Shown: positions 13,560 to 23,357 of the stretch, piece by piece
Layout: each line of letters opens with the position of its first letter
How positions within the stretch are numbered: the stretch's first letter is position 1
Assembly (NCBI GenBank): GCA_050084515.1
Contig: CM114271.1
Span: 19,654,001 to 19,718,000, forward strand
Direction of reading: 5' to 3'
DNA from: Blasia pusilla
Taxonomy: Eukaryota; Marchantiophyta; Marchantiopsida; Blasiales
DNA: 64,000 nt
The notes under the pieces: model-generated
What the model was told of the DNA's origin: nothing
The model's database searches: none
Seen by the model: only the letters and a program-made list of their open reading frames with translations
Made by a program: the position numbers and the translations under genes

Positions 13560-15501
13560 GGCACCCAACTATCTAAGGTGCACTAACTTTATTTTCATGG
13601 ATGACATGATCTCTCTTGCTCTTTCAAGATGAGATCATAAACCCTACTATATTTGATCTTCATTTTTTTTATCTATTTGGATTATAAGCCCATGTATTAG
13701 TGATTTATTTTGTAATTTGGTGTATGGAAGCTACTCTTTGGTGATACTCCATCCCTTAAAATCTGTTTTCAAGAGTATGTTTTCATTATTTTCTTGGTTA
13801 ATTGCTTGCGTATGTTTTGTTTGTAGCAAGACATTATTATTACATCTCTTTCTAAACTCTGAGAAAAAAATACATGTAGTTTCTTGATTACTTCAAGATG
13901 CCACTACTCAATGTAACAACATAGTGCTCATGCGCTACTTCCATGTAGTTGAGTTGACATGTTTGTGGATATATGATGTTGTTTTGTTATGTGAACTTTT
14001 TTCAAAATTATACTATGTGCTAAGGTGAACGCTTAAGTGTTCACCATATAAATGGAAAAGAGGATTTCAATAATTCAAATCCATTAATTCTTGCACCATT
14101 CAAAAGGCATAATAAACATTCCAAAATATCCAAAATATATATTCCCACTAGTCATATCCATATAAGTAGTACAGTATGGTTCAAAAACTAAAGTAGTAAG
14201 CTTCAAGTTCTCTCTAGTCATAATTGTATGACTCATGCAGTAGTTATGTTGCAATGACTATATAATTTCCGCAACTCACATAGTCATATCTTCGTGACTA
14301 AACCAATTGTGTCCACTTCTATAGTAGTCATGGAACTCTACTCTTCTAGTCATAGTACATGATTACATGAGTCCATACCAACATTTCAATAAAATAAAAT
14401 GACTACATGAGTTGCCAACTATATCTGAATGGAGTACACTTGGTGCATTTTGATAGTATATTTTGAACTTTTGCACACCAACCATGACTAAAGGAGTCGT
14501 TTGTGGTAACTAGAAAAATATACACATATGACTAGATGAGTTGTACTCAAGTCCACATCATCATTGACATGTCATAACGATAGTCCATGTTATCAGTGAC
14601 ACATCACACTAAATAGTCCATGTCATTGATGATATGTCATTTGTCATGACTCTCAGGATAGATCGGTGGGATCTAGCATAACGTCTACACGAGTAGTGGA
14701 GGACATGCCCAAGAGGTCTAGGATGACCTTTTGAGGCCCCGGGAAACCTAAGAGGGTAAGTTTCCCCTTTGTTTCGGCTCATTTGGAGCCATATTGAGGA
14801 ACTTACTATTTTAGGTAAGTACAATTTTGAGTAAATGATCGATTTTCTATTTTTGGTAAGTGTCCCTTGACCTCCTACATCAGGTTAAGAGCCAAGGAGG
14901 TGACTTGGGAGAATAGGTTACCATGGAGAGAGCTTGGGAGAGGGGAGGGGTATACCTCAAGGAGAGAGAGCTTGAGAGCTCATTCTCTCTTTGTTGAATC
15001 TCTTGGCATAAGGCGGCGGAGCTATGGTCCCTTGCCTTGTGAGTGTAACCCAAGCCTCTCATTAGGAGAGTGGATTTGGTTTGACATGAGAGAGAGTGCA
15101 CACCTTTGAGAGCTATGGTGTGAGATGCTGTAGAGAGAGATTGGATCTTACTTTATTGGAGATATTTTGGTACTTCTCGCCTCTGTGTATGGATGCCATG
15201 AGTTAACATGGGATCGTGTGTGTTCGATAACAACGATGTATGTTGTGTAGCGATGTGTATGCGCACGACACATTATTCCATGTCATCTAAGTGACGCGTC
15301 AGTCATGGCCTCATGACTACACCCTTGAGTCATATACTAACCTCCACCTAAGCTGACCATCCTAGTTAGCCTAGTCGCCAAAAAAATATGACTTGGATTT
15401 TATGTCTAAAGTAGTTTTCAGTCATTGTTAGTTGTGGTATGTAAAGTATGACTCATATGAGTCTTATAACCTAGTCATAAAACCAAGGATTTCATCTAGT
15501 G
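13560..15501 (+). repeat. CACTA right subterminal repeat zone and terminus
   Basis: From about 14,130 the words AGTCAT, ATGACT, GACTCAT and TGAGTC recur every 20-40 bp in both orientations, through 14,640 and again at 15,290-15,490, where the inserted retroelement unit ends. The terminus reads TCATAAAACC...TTTCATCTAGTG, ending at 15,501. The ~400 bp before the repeats hold nothing I recognise. Confidence 0.8.
14642..15270 (+). mobile_element. Solo A-B terminal unit of DMT-gypsy (4-bp target duplication)
   Basis: The unit begins TGTCATGACTC and ends GCGCACGACA, an inverted TGTC/GACA pair, and is flanked on both sides by CATT (14,638-14,641 and 15,271-15,274). Positions 14,642-15,154 match segment A (~513 bp) and 15,155-15,270 match segment B (~116 bp) of the DMT-gypsy copies. 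The sequence on either side is CACTA subterminal repeat, so this is an insertion into that transposon. No coding sequence lies between A and B. Confidence 0.85.
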
Positions 15502-16383
15502 GCGGAACTCTGTACCTTGGTCTGTCAACACCTCAGTTGGTGCGCCGTAATGACTCAACACTAGAACTAGGAAGGCATACGCTACTCCCTCACTTGCTTT
15601 GTCAAGCAATGCAACCAACTCTATCCACTTTGAGAAGTGCTCGACCATCACCAACACATATCGACCATACAACTTGGCCCAGATTCAATAATGGTGGCGA
15701 GGCATGCAGACTGACATTCAGTAGTTTGTTGCCTGATGCATGGTATGTGATCAAGTCTGAGCATTGTTCAATGCTCCGACTCCACAGTTGCATCCACTTC
15801 CGATCATGGGTTTAGGTTATAGATGGAGTTTGGATTTTGCAAGACCTTTGCCTTTAACGGAGTGTCATAGTCGATATGTGTTGGTGATGGTCGAGCACTT
15901 CTTGATCACACACCATGCATCAGGCAACAAACTACTGAATGTCAGTCTGCATGCCTCGCCACCATTACTGAATCTGGAGCAAGCTGTATGGTCAATATGT
16001 GTTGGTGATGGTCGAGCACTTCTCAAAGTGGATAGAGTTGGTTGCATTGCCTGACAAAGCAAGTGAGGGAGTAGCGTATGCCTTCCTAGTTCCAGTGTTG
16101 AGTCATTACGGCGCACCAACTGAGGTGTTGACAGAACAAGCTTTACTCCAAAATGACCCAACTCCTCGTGGGCATGATGCACCAAACGTGCACTCTACGA
16201 AGGATGAGGCACTACATGCACTCTACCATCCTCCCACACTTGCAACACATGTGTCCTCTCCCACCATAACCGTCTGGCCCGCTGTAGGATCCGATCTCGC
16301 CCTCTAGCATCCCACTGTGCTTGCGACGTTGCCAATACGCAAGTAATCCAAGACAACTCCATCGTCGTGAATATCTCAACCAC
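15502..16383 (-). pseudogene. DMT-gypsy copy 1 integrase, folded back and truncated
   Basis: The minus frame gives the pre-integrase region and the start of the H2C2 zinc finger (HHAHEELGHFG, ~16,185-16,145), then jumps into an inverted repeat. The outer arm carries the minus-strand integrase core (LVVMVEHFSKWIELV-type, ending TDQGTEF near 15,510). The DDE second Asp is just included and the Glu is lost at the CACTA boundary. A plus-strand frame at 15,670-15,900 encodes the H2C2 and first-Asp region (YRWSLDFA), showing the inverted segment. Confidence 0.8.
15525..16133. repeat. Large inverted repeat (foldback) in the integrase gene
   Basis: Positions 15,525-15,752 are near-perfectly reverse complementary to 15,905-16,133 (arms ~228 bp), with a ~152-bp spacer. 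Both arms consist of integrase coding sequence (half core, half H2C2). Confidence 0.88.
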
Positions 16384-16453
16384 CTCTCATCTCCTCACCG
16401 ACCTCTAGATCTAAGGACTCTCCATCAGATCTCACCATCAAAGTCTCAACAAT

Positions 16454-17984
16454 CTAGCTCTCCATACCGAACAAGCCCAAATAGGTTGACGCATGCCATC
16501 TTGGCACCAACTCCTCATCACTCTCACCATGCCAACGAGCTCCAATCGCATCTTGCTGACTCAGGCATGAGTTACGGCTCAAACCATCTGTATCGTGGTT
16601 GAGTGTCCTATGTCTATGCACCACTTGGAAGTCATACTCTAGCAACAAAAGAGCCCACCTCGCAAGCTTCCCTGTAAGCTTGTCGGACTCCATCAACCAC
16701 TTGAGTGGCTGATGATCAGTAATGATGGTAAAGGGATTGCTAAATAGATAACATCTGAAATGTGCAACAACCCACACTGCAGCCAAGCACTCACACTCAT
16801 ACGAGCTATACTTTTCCTCTGCAACATTGTTCAAGTGACTAGCGTAAGTCACCACGAACTCTCTACCATCATAGTCATGCTGGGTGAGCACGGCTCCAAG
16901 CCCAACATGCTCTAATCGGTATGCAACTGGAAAGGACGCCCCCTGATCGGTCTCCTCAATATGGGCGCGGATGTCAATCTATCCTTGAGCATCTAAAATG
17001 CTCTCTCTTGCTCATCCTCCCTGTGCCACTCCTGATCCACCTTGGCCAGCAAGGTCAGCGGCTTCGCAATCGAGCTGAAATCCTTGACGTATTGTCGATA
17101 GAAGTTTGCCAATCCCATGAATACACGAACTCGACTCTTATTGTAGGGCATGGAATGCGTGAAATAGCCTCTACCTTTGTCTGCTGCACACCAAGGGCAC
17201 CTGGGTACATCGTATGACCCAAGTACTCAATCTGTTCGTAGAAGAACTTGCACTTGCCTAGATGTAGCTTCAGCCCATGTAAGTGCAATCGTCGAAACAC
17301 CTCCTCTAGATGTCGCTCATGCTCCTCAACCGTGGCGCTAAAGACTACGATGTCATCAATATAACATCTAGCAAAATCCAGACCTATCAAGATCCTATCC
17401 ATGACCCTCTGAAACTTAGTCGGGGCGTTCTTTAACCCAAATGGTAAGAACCGCCACTAGTACAAGCAATCCTTCCCGTGAGGATCGATGCCCCAAAATG
17501 TCCTCTTCTGTTTGTCCTCCAATCTGATAGGCAATTGATGGTATCCGGCTTGTAGATCTAACGAATTGAAGACCGTTGCATGCCCAATAGCATCAAAGAT
17601 TTCCTCAGGAGTGGGCATGGCATACCTATCGAACTTCATCTGCCGGTTGATAGGTCGATAATCTCCACACATTCGCCTATCCGTTCAGTTGCCATGCATA
17701 TCCTTCTTGGTGAGCATGATAGTGACAGATGCATACTCTCCATGCGACATCTCCACTAGTCCTGCTCCAACCAAGTCTTGGATCCTACTCTGAATCAGAG
17801 CCCTCTCCATGTCACTGTACGTGTAGGGTCGTCGGAAGATCGGCGTGTCACTCGACAACTCAATGCAGATCCCTGGACCCTTGAGCGTACCCAAATCATG
17901 CATACTAAATGTAAAATAGTTCCTATAACTCCTAAGGAACTGGTATATCTGGCGCCGCTCTCCTCTTGTCAACTTAGGGCCCAT
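16454..17984 (-). pseudogene. DMT-gypsy copy 1 reverse transcriptase and RNase H
   Basis: Open minus blocks 17,685-17,984, 17,457-17,672, 17,055-17,402 and 16,454-16,891 form a gypsy-type RT-RH. RT shows GAGLVEMSHGEYAS, KDMHGN, CGDYRPINRQ, FNSLDLQAGYHQL and the catalytic CYIDDIVVFS (~17,355). RNase H shows VLTQHD, SSYECECLAAVW and TDHQPLKWL. The TAG at ~17,456 replaces the Gln of the conserved LYQWRF word; copy 3 has a stop at the same codon. The order RT-RH-IN places it in Ty3/gypsy rather than copia. Confidence 0.88.
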
Positions 17985-18329
17985 ATCTGGCTCCTCAAGT
18001 CTCCATATGACTACGGTAGGACTCTCCGGCGTGGATATTGGTGGTTGCTATGGTGCAACCCCATCTCAGACAACAAAACTCGACTTCTCACGACAGTCAG
18101 CTGCAAAATCGGATCTCCATGTGCAATACCCAAAACCACGCTCGATGGTGTGGCTACCATCTCCTAGTGTAGCAAAACATCCCAAGAAGTCCAAGGGTGT
18201 CTCTCTGGATCACTCCTAGTGTGTTGATCTCCTCGGGTCTCATCCCCAGCCATTGCCTCAACCGTCTCGGTAGGGATGGGGCTCACCAACGCAACTTTTG
18301 TGATCTATCACATCCTCAAACGAGGTTAC
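17985..18329 (-). other. Linker between methyltransferase and reverse transcriptase, copy 1
   Basis: About 345 bp with frames resembling the linker in copy 3 (shared words DPERHPWTSWDV/DRHPWTSWDV). No domain is recognised. The true reading frame is broken by stops. Confidence 0.55.
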
Positions 18330-19290
18330 TCAACTACTCCTAAGCTGAAAATCCATGTCAAGCAGTTCATGTCCATTGCCTGACCCAAGACATAATGTCG
18401 TGATGCCTCTGATAGTGACGGTACTGCCGTCACCTCTGTGGGGAATCCCATCGCTCGCTCTCGCTCATCGCCGTTGGGCTCCACCAACCTCTATACCTGG
18501 TCATCCCAAACCAAGCCAAGTCCGGGCTTCTTGAATGCATAGGAAGCGGGAAAACTCACCAATGTGGAAAAGGGTGTTCGTGGCATGCCAATCATGTTGA
18601 CCATAGTCAATGGCAGTCGATCATCGTGCCTCACTGCCTATGATCGACGGCCCAGATCCAATATAGAATCCACTAACAAATCGGAGGGACGCTCCACTCT
18701 CGCATAAGCTGTCCGCAACATCTCATGTGGTACCAAGTTGGTCCACCAAAGACGCGGATGGTGTGCTCTAGAACCTACACTCGCCCCATCTAACAAAACT
18801 GCTGGGCCGATCCATGCGCGCACCAGATTGTGCACTCATCACCACGCGAGACCTTGAATCGCCCAAAATCGGCACATTCTCCAAAATGTATGTTGGAGAA
18901 CGAGGCTAATGCTCTTGTCAATGTCGCAAGATCCACATCATCTCCCAAAACAATGTGGACTGAGTGCCAGCTAACCTGCTACCTCGTCCAACACTCGATT
19001 GGCCCTGCCACGGCCAACCAGCAATGACCAAGTCTATGGTCCCTACCCGCTCCAAGTCCTGCGCCCCCAACAATGAAATGTCCCTTGGTAGGGAACTCTG
19101 GCAACCCTGAATGGCGGACGCAGAAAAAAAGTCGGGAAAACTGAAGGTGTACTTGCGCCATATGGTGAATTGAAGCGCGCCTTGCAACATCATCAATCTC
19201 CACATACACGTACTACTACACGCGCACTCCAGCGTACAAAAAAATAGTTAACCCAATGCTGATCCCTCCAAAGAGATCCAACACTCGAAT
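18330..19290 (-). pseudogene. DMT-gypsy copy 1 C5-cytosine DNA methyltransferase domain (DNMT3-like), catalytic Cys lost
   Basis: This would transfer methyl groups from S-adenosylmethionine to cytosine C5. Motifs in conventional order on the minus strand: I, VLDLFGGI (19,284-19,258) with downstream YVEIDDVARR; IV, DLVIAGWPWQGQSS (codons around 19,005-19,030), where the family motif is P-C-Q and the cysteine codon 19,008-19,010 is now Trp; VI, LENVPILG (ENV at 18,881-18,873); VIII, AHHPRLWWTN (~18,769-18,737); IX/X, ERERAMGF...VLGQAMDMNCLTW (~18,465-18,350). About 320 residues is normal for a bare catalytic domain. RxRxxW(T/G)N and the MGF end resemble DNMT3, and the order is not permuted as in plant DRM. 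It lies between protease and reverse transcriptase. At least two frameshifts and several stops are present. Confidence 0.87.
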
Positions 19291-19650
19291 ACCCTCCTCT
19301 AGGATTCACCACACAATCGAGGTGGTGTCCAAAGGGGTCATAGTAGCACTCCTGCCTGCGTGGGTTTCTTCTGACCCATCACACTCTAGTGCAAACGTCT
19401 TGCTCCACGGGGTCTGGACATGCTTAGTGGCTAAGCGTCGAAGCTCCTCAGTCGAGATCCAAAGCGACACCTCTCCTCCACGAATTGATGCGGCTACCAT
19501 GACACTCTTCTCCATAGAAATTTCAAGAATGGGAGTATCCTCTACATGGACATGTCCCTAAATCAAATCACTAGGCCAAGTGATGGCATTGCTAAATGCT
19601 GCTAAGGTCGCCATCTCTCTTGGCCGTCGCTCAATCACTCCACATGTGAA

Positions 19651-20526
19651 TCAAACGGGTAATGAGCTAAGGCGCTCATCATCTGACTGCCATCTTGGTC
19701 TATAGGAAATTGACTCCTCCCAATAATCTAGGTAAAACCCCATTGGGTATAACACTGTTCCACCAACCAAGACGTCGTAGGACTCTGTATCAGTCACTAT
19801 CGCCTTGGCTCGCACCACGAACGCATCTGTAGGATGGCCTGGGCGAATCCTCATGACGACCTCTTGTCGGGTGATATACTATGTGATACTCGCTCCACCC
19901 AAGGATGTATGTATCCAAAATGGACAACGCTCCATATCGGCTCTCGTCAAGCCCAATCCTCTAAATGACGCTTTCCCCAACATCAAGGGTTGCGCTTCTA
20001 AATCCAACAAGACGCGGTGCGGACTAAAAGCTCTACCTCTGGAACTCACCAATTGGAAGACATCTCCCCAGTTATCCAACAACACAACACCAGGAGAAGC
20101 CATGGCACGCTCTATCGCGGATCTAGCGGGCATCTCCGCCATCCTAGCAGCCGCAACGTGCCATGAATCTGACGTGGACGGCCCAAGCATAAGCTCCAAG
20201 GGCAAGTCCATCACCTCCTCTACCTCAGGAGAAGTGCACCTTTGAATGTGATGCAGGAACTCCAACTCCACGCTCACACAGCGTAGCGGCCAACCAGAAC
20301 ACCTCGGCGGGCGTACTCCCACTGTCATAACATCAAAAGCAAAAAATAGCGGAGCATGGTACACCATCGTGGCCGTCCCCAACATCATACTCGACACATG
20401 CTCCTCCTGAGCATCAATAATAGGAGTCATCACACTCGTTTCTCCCATTGCCTTCCGTGCCTGCATACCAATAGCATCACCAAATCTCCGGGAACTCTGA
20501 TCAGGATCCATCAATGGGGTCCTCAA
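19651..20526 (-). pseudogene. DMT-gypsy copy 1 aspartic protease region
   Basis: The minus frame at 19,879-20,526 continues after a stop at 19,651-19,878. The core is VLLDLEAQPLMLGKA; in a retroviral-type protease the motif would be D-S/T-G-A followed by a hydrophobic run, and copy 2 reads LLDSRAQHLMLGKA. The flanking words VVLLDNWGDVFQL, RCPFWIHTSLGGAS and YDVLVGGTVLYPMGF are shared with copy 2. I call it protease from its position between gag and polymerase and from the motif. The active-site triplet is degraded in both copies. Confidence 0.65.
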
Positions 20527-20533
20527 CAGTTGA

Positions 20534-21310
20534 TCAACCGTTGATCATCCGGCACAAGCGAGTGTAAGCATCATGCAAACTCTCACCTGGGCATCTCTGG
20601 AAGTCATGGATGCTCCACAACTTCTCTGTCCGTACCCCTTGGTAGTTCGCCCTCAACTTAGCAAAGAACTCAACCATGGGGTTGAACTTGGGATGTACCC
20701 TACTAGACGGTGCAACTGCTGCAGTGCGAGTGACCCCTCCTAAAACATCACTAGTGGAAGAGGAAGTAGCCTCTCCTGACTCCTCCTCCTCATCTAGGAA
20801 CGGCTCCGTCCATGACACATAGTGTGGGTCATAGTAGAGTTGCCATGCCTCAATCTCTTGGGCATATCTGTGCGAGAACTCATGGTAATCGTCCATGGGC
20901 GCCCCCTCTAAATGCTGGAACATACCATTCCATGTTGTAAACGGGTTGAACTCTCTAGAGTTCTTAGCCCGCTTTGAATCACACCAACTCCTAAACTCCG
21001 CAATGAAGTCGTGTAGCTCTATAGTGCCTAAAACACCCGAAAACCTATGCGGTCCTCTACCCGGGTCGTCCATCTCGTACGCCCAACTGGTAGGACCACT
21101 CAATGTGTACGGTGGATCACTAACACACTCCTCTACATGCTCCCCCTCATCTAGAGATGACACAGAAGGAGATCGAGGTGGTCTCTCACATGGAGACCCT
21201 TGAAACCTTGCACCACTCCGGGTAAACCCTCCAAAGTTACTCTCAGGTCCACTACCTTGCCTCTCAAAATCCCAAAAGGACGCCGTGATGGCCCTTGTGC
21301 CCCTCTCACA
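20534..21310 (-). pseudogene. DMT-gypsy copy 1 gag (capsid) fragment
   Basis: The open minus frame at 20,534-21,163 continues a frame-shifted N-terminal part. It contains GPTSWAYEMDDPGRGPHRFS, an AEFRSWCDSKRA stretch, HEFSHRYAQEIEAW, an acidic DEEEE/Ser-rich linker, and a capsid-like end (FFAKLRANYQG, GESLHDAYTRLCRMI) typical of retrotransposon gag. The parallel copy at 36,111-36,832 confirms that the region is conserved coding sequence. Gag would form the cytoplasmic particle. Its C-terminal zinc-knuckle portion, seen in copy 2, is missing here. Confidence 0.75.
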
Positions 21311-21781
21311 CGATCACTCTCAATCTCGCAAGTATTCCCTCAATCACTAAAACTAAACATGCGGCACTCAATCTACACTCTCTCACTCAGATGTGTGTTG
21401 TGCGGAAACAAGCGGCACGGTCCGGGAAATCAAACCTCCTCGATGTGCGGTGCAGGTCCAGCGGTCCGGTGCGGCAATGGCGGCACGGAACGTCTACAAA
21501 TAGCACGGCACTCGGGAATGGGGTGTGGGACTCAGTGGCATACCCTCCTCAATCAGAAATTCACACGCTCTACTCCTTAGTGAAGGAGCGACTCCGCGAT
21601 CGAGACGGTGCTGTACGGCCACAAGCCGCATGGCACGACAATCGGCGGCGCGTTGCGGCTACAGGCGGCTACGGGCATCACGGCACAGTACTTGATCGTC
21701 ATCGAGCGGCTACCAATCACAACATAGCAACATGCAATGAAAACTCAAACGCCATAATCCGAGGTCACATTCTCTCTTTGT
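21311..21781 (-). other. Untranslated leader of DMT-gypsy copy 1
   Basis: About 470 bp between segment A1 and gag. It is GC-richer than its surroundings, with repeated GCCGC/GCGGC words. Overlapping frames on the plus strand have no family resemblance. The last ~100 bp match the leader of the gag fragment at 36,000-36,120. Confidence 0.6.
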
Positions 21782-22297
21782 AAATCAAGATCCAATCTCT
21801 CTCAACTCCATAACTCTGAAATGTGTGCATTCTCACATGTCTCTCTGAATGTCAAACCAAACCCACTCTCCTAATGAGAGGCTTGGGTTACACACACAAG
21901 GCAAGCAAGACCATAGCTTAGTCGTATCATGCCAAGAGGTTTCAACAAAGAGAGAATGAGCTCTCAAGCTCTCTCTCCTTGAGATATATCCCTCCCCTCT
22001 CCCAAGCTCTCTCCATGGTAACCTATGCTCCCAAGTCACCTTGTTGGCTCTTGACCTGATGTAGGAGGTCAAGGGCCTTTTACCAAAAATAAAAATTTGA
22101 TCATATACTCAAAATGGCACTTACCTAAAATAGTAAGTTTCTCAATATGGCTCCAAATGAGCCGAAACGAAGGGGAAACCTGCTCTCTTAGGTTTCTCGG
22201 GGCCTGAACACGTCATCCTGGACCTCTTGAGCCTCTCCTCCACTACTCGTGAAGGCGCTCTACTAGATCTCACCGATCTATCCAAAAAGACATGACA
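21782..22297 (-). repeat. Segment A1, 5' terminal repeat of DMT-gypsy copy 1
   Basis: The 516-bp segment starts TGTCATGTC on the minus strand and is ~80-90% like A at 14,642, 34,241, 37,140 and 45,771. It includes a TTTCGGCTCATTTGGAGCC block and a GAGAGCTCATTCTCTCTTTG block. It stops at ...GATCTTGATTT, exactly where segment B begins in the other copies, and leader sequence follows instead. No convincing tRNA primer site is seen after it. Confidence 0.85.
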
Positions 22298-22529
22298 TAG
22301 GTAATCCAAATGGGAGTCATCCATTTTAAGTCCCAACCATTTAAAACTCTTGACTAGACGTCACAAATATTTTCATGACTCAATGTACCTTCTATGACTA
22401 AATGAATGACTCTCTAAGAATCAAAAGGAATAGCAATGACTCCAAGAGTCAAAGTTATGATCATCTAGTCATGAAACGCTTACGAGTCGTTAGCTCTTGA
22501 GTCATAAAATTGGGTATTTCCTTCTAGTG
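22298..22529 (+). mobile_element. Second CACTA element, right-end fragment
   Basis: The stretch is dense in GACTC/AGTCAT words and ends ATAAAATTGGGTATTTCCTTCTAGTG at 22,529, again a CACTAG-type terminus. It resembles but differs from the terminus at 15,501. It is cut on the left by DMT-gypsy copy 1 and abuts family-B LTR sequence on the right, so it was inserted into that LTR. Confidence 0.75.
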
Positions 22530-23140
22530 ATATTGGCCGAAAATGAGTGTACGGGGAGTTGGATTGAGGGCCAAAAAGAGGGGCCCCATTGTCTTTTCTC
22601 CAAAGTTAGGGGGATGGAAGAGATCCCCAAAAGTACTAGTAAGGGGAAGTATCTCCAAGTATGCTTGGGACTCAAACCCCGCCTTGGAGCGCCATAGGGC
22701 AGCTCAAGGGCACGGAATGAAGTGAGAGTTTGGTGGTGGGACTCGGAACCCAAACCTGGTCCAAGGGAGTGGATTTTGAAAGCCAAACTTGGATTCCAAC
22801 CCGTGACTCATTTACGTGAGTCTCGATTAGGGACTCATTCGAGGTCCATTGAACAATTGGGACCGCCATGTGTGCAAACGCCGTTTGAGGTCTCTGGACT
22901 AACCAAAAAGTATGTCCCAAGTCTTGAGAGACTTGCCTATGTTGTAAAGCAAGAAACTAGGAAGGTTGAGCTTGATGAGAGGCCAAGTCGAGAGCTCGGT
23001 GAGTTGGAACGCTTATTGATCCAGACCCGACTAACGTGAGTGTATGTTTCGGTGTAGATCAGTAGTGAGAGCTTGTCCTATAGAATGCACGCTTCCGCAA
23101 CACTAAAGATTGACCTTGAAGGAGAGTAGGCATATGACAT
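22530..23140 (+). repeat. Family-B LTR, 5' copy, left side missing
   Basis: It shares ATATTGGCC, GAGGGCCAAAA, TCTCAAGACTTGAGA-like and CACTAAAGATT words with the minus-strand copy at 33,289-34,137. It ends in ...CATATGACA just before the primer site. The left portion is replaced by the CACTA end at 22,529. Confidence 0.78.
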
Positions 23141-23141
23141 G

Positions 23142-23153
23142 TGGTATGAGAGC
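23142..23153 (+). other. Probable tRNA-Met primer-binding site
   Basis: TGGTATGAGAGC differs at one base from TGGTATCAGAGC, the standard initiator-tRNA-Met primer site of plant LTR elements. It lies two bases after the LTR end. Confidence 0.75.
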
Positions 23154-23357
23154 TAATCCTTGGTGAGTGTGAACTTGGGTTTGTGGGAGATTTGGATGTT
23201 TGAGAAGAACTCAAGGTAGCAAGGAGACCTAGACACTCGGGGAGGAACGCAAGAAACAAGGAGGAGATTTGAGTAGGCGAGGACTCGAGAATGACGACCA
23301 AGGGCGAAGAACCAAGGAAGCTATGAGTCAAGAAATTTTTTTTTGAGAGACATACCA

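Larger units (their letters stand above)
5290..15501 (+). mobile_element. CACTA (En/Spm) DNA transposon, decayed, left end not found
   Basis: A plus-strand transposase relic (5,290-8,930) is followed by a second spliced ORF (9,134-13,545) and a subterminal zone (about 14,000-15,501) dense in AGTCAT/ATGACT motifs. The right terminus ends in CATCTAGTG at 15,501, the reverse complement of a CACTAG start, as expected for the superfamily. No matching left terminus is visible upstream, so the element is truncated, rearranged or extends through later insertions past the window. A 629-bp retroelement remnant sits inside its subterminal zone at 14,642-15,270. The right end abuts the broken integrase gene of the neighbouring gypsy element, suggesting insertion into it. 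Confidence 0.85.
15502..22297 (-). mobile_element. DMT-gypsy copy 1: Ty3/gypsy retroelement with a DNA methyltransferase domain, 3' truncated
   Basis: Read on the minus strand: terminal segment A1 (22,297-21,782), leader, gag, protease, C5-methyltransferase, reverse transcriptase, RNase H and the start of integrase. It is cut off at 15,502, where the CACTA terminus abuts it inside integrase. The 5' end touches CACTA-type subterminal sequence at 22,298, so it was inserted into a second CACTA element. All ORFs carry stops or frame changes. Compared with copy 2 it lacks the zinc-knuckle part between gag and protease. Confidence 0.88.

Noticed and set aside
18330-19290. Methyltransferase region as a host DNMT gene or bacterial contamination
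   Set aside because: The same domain occurs in three copies, each time next to the same gypsy reverse transcriptase in the same orientation, and shares their pattern of decay.
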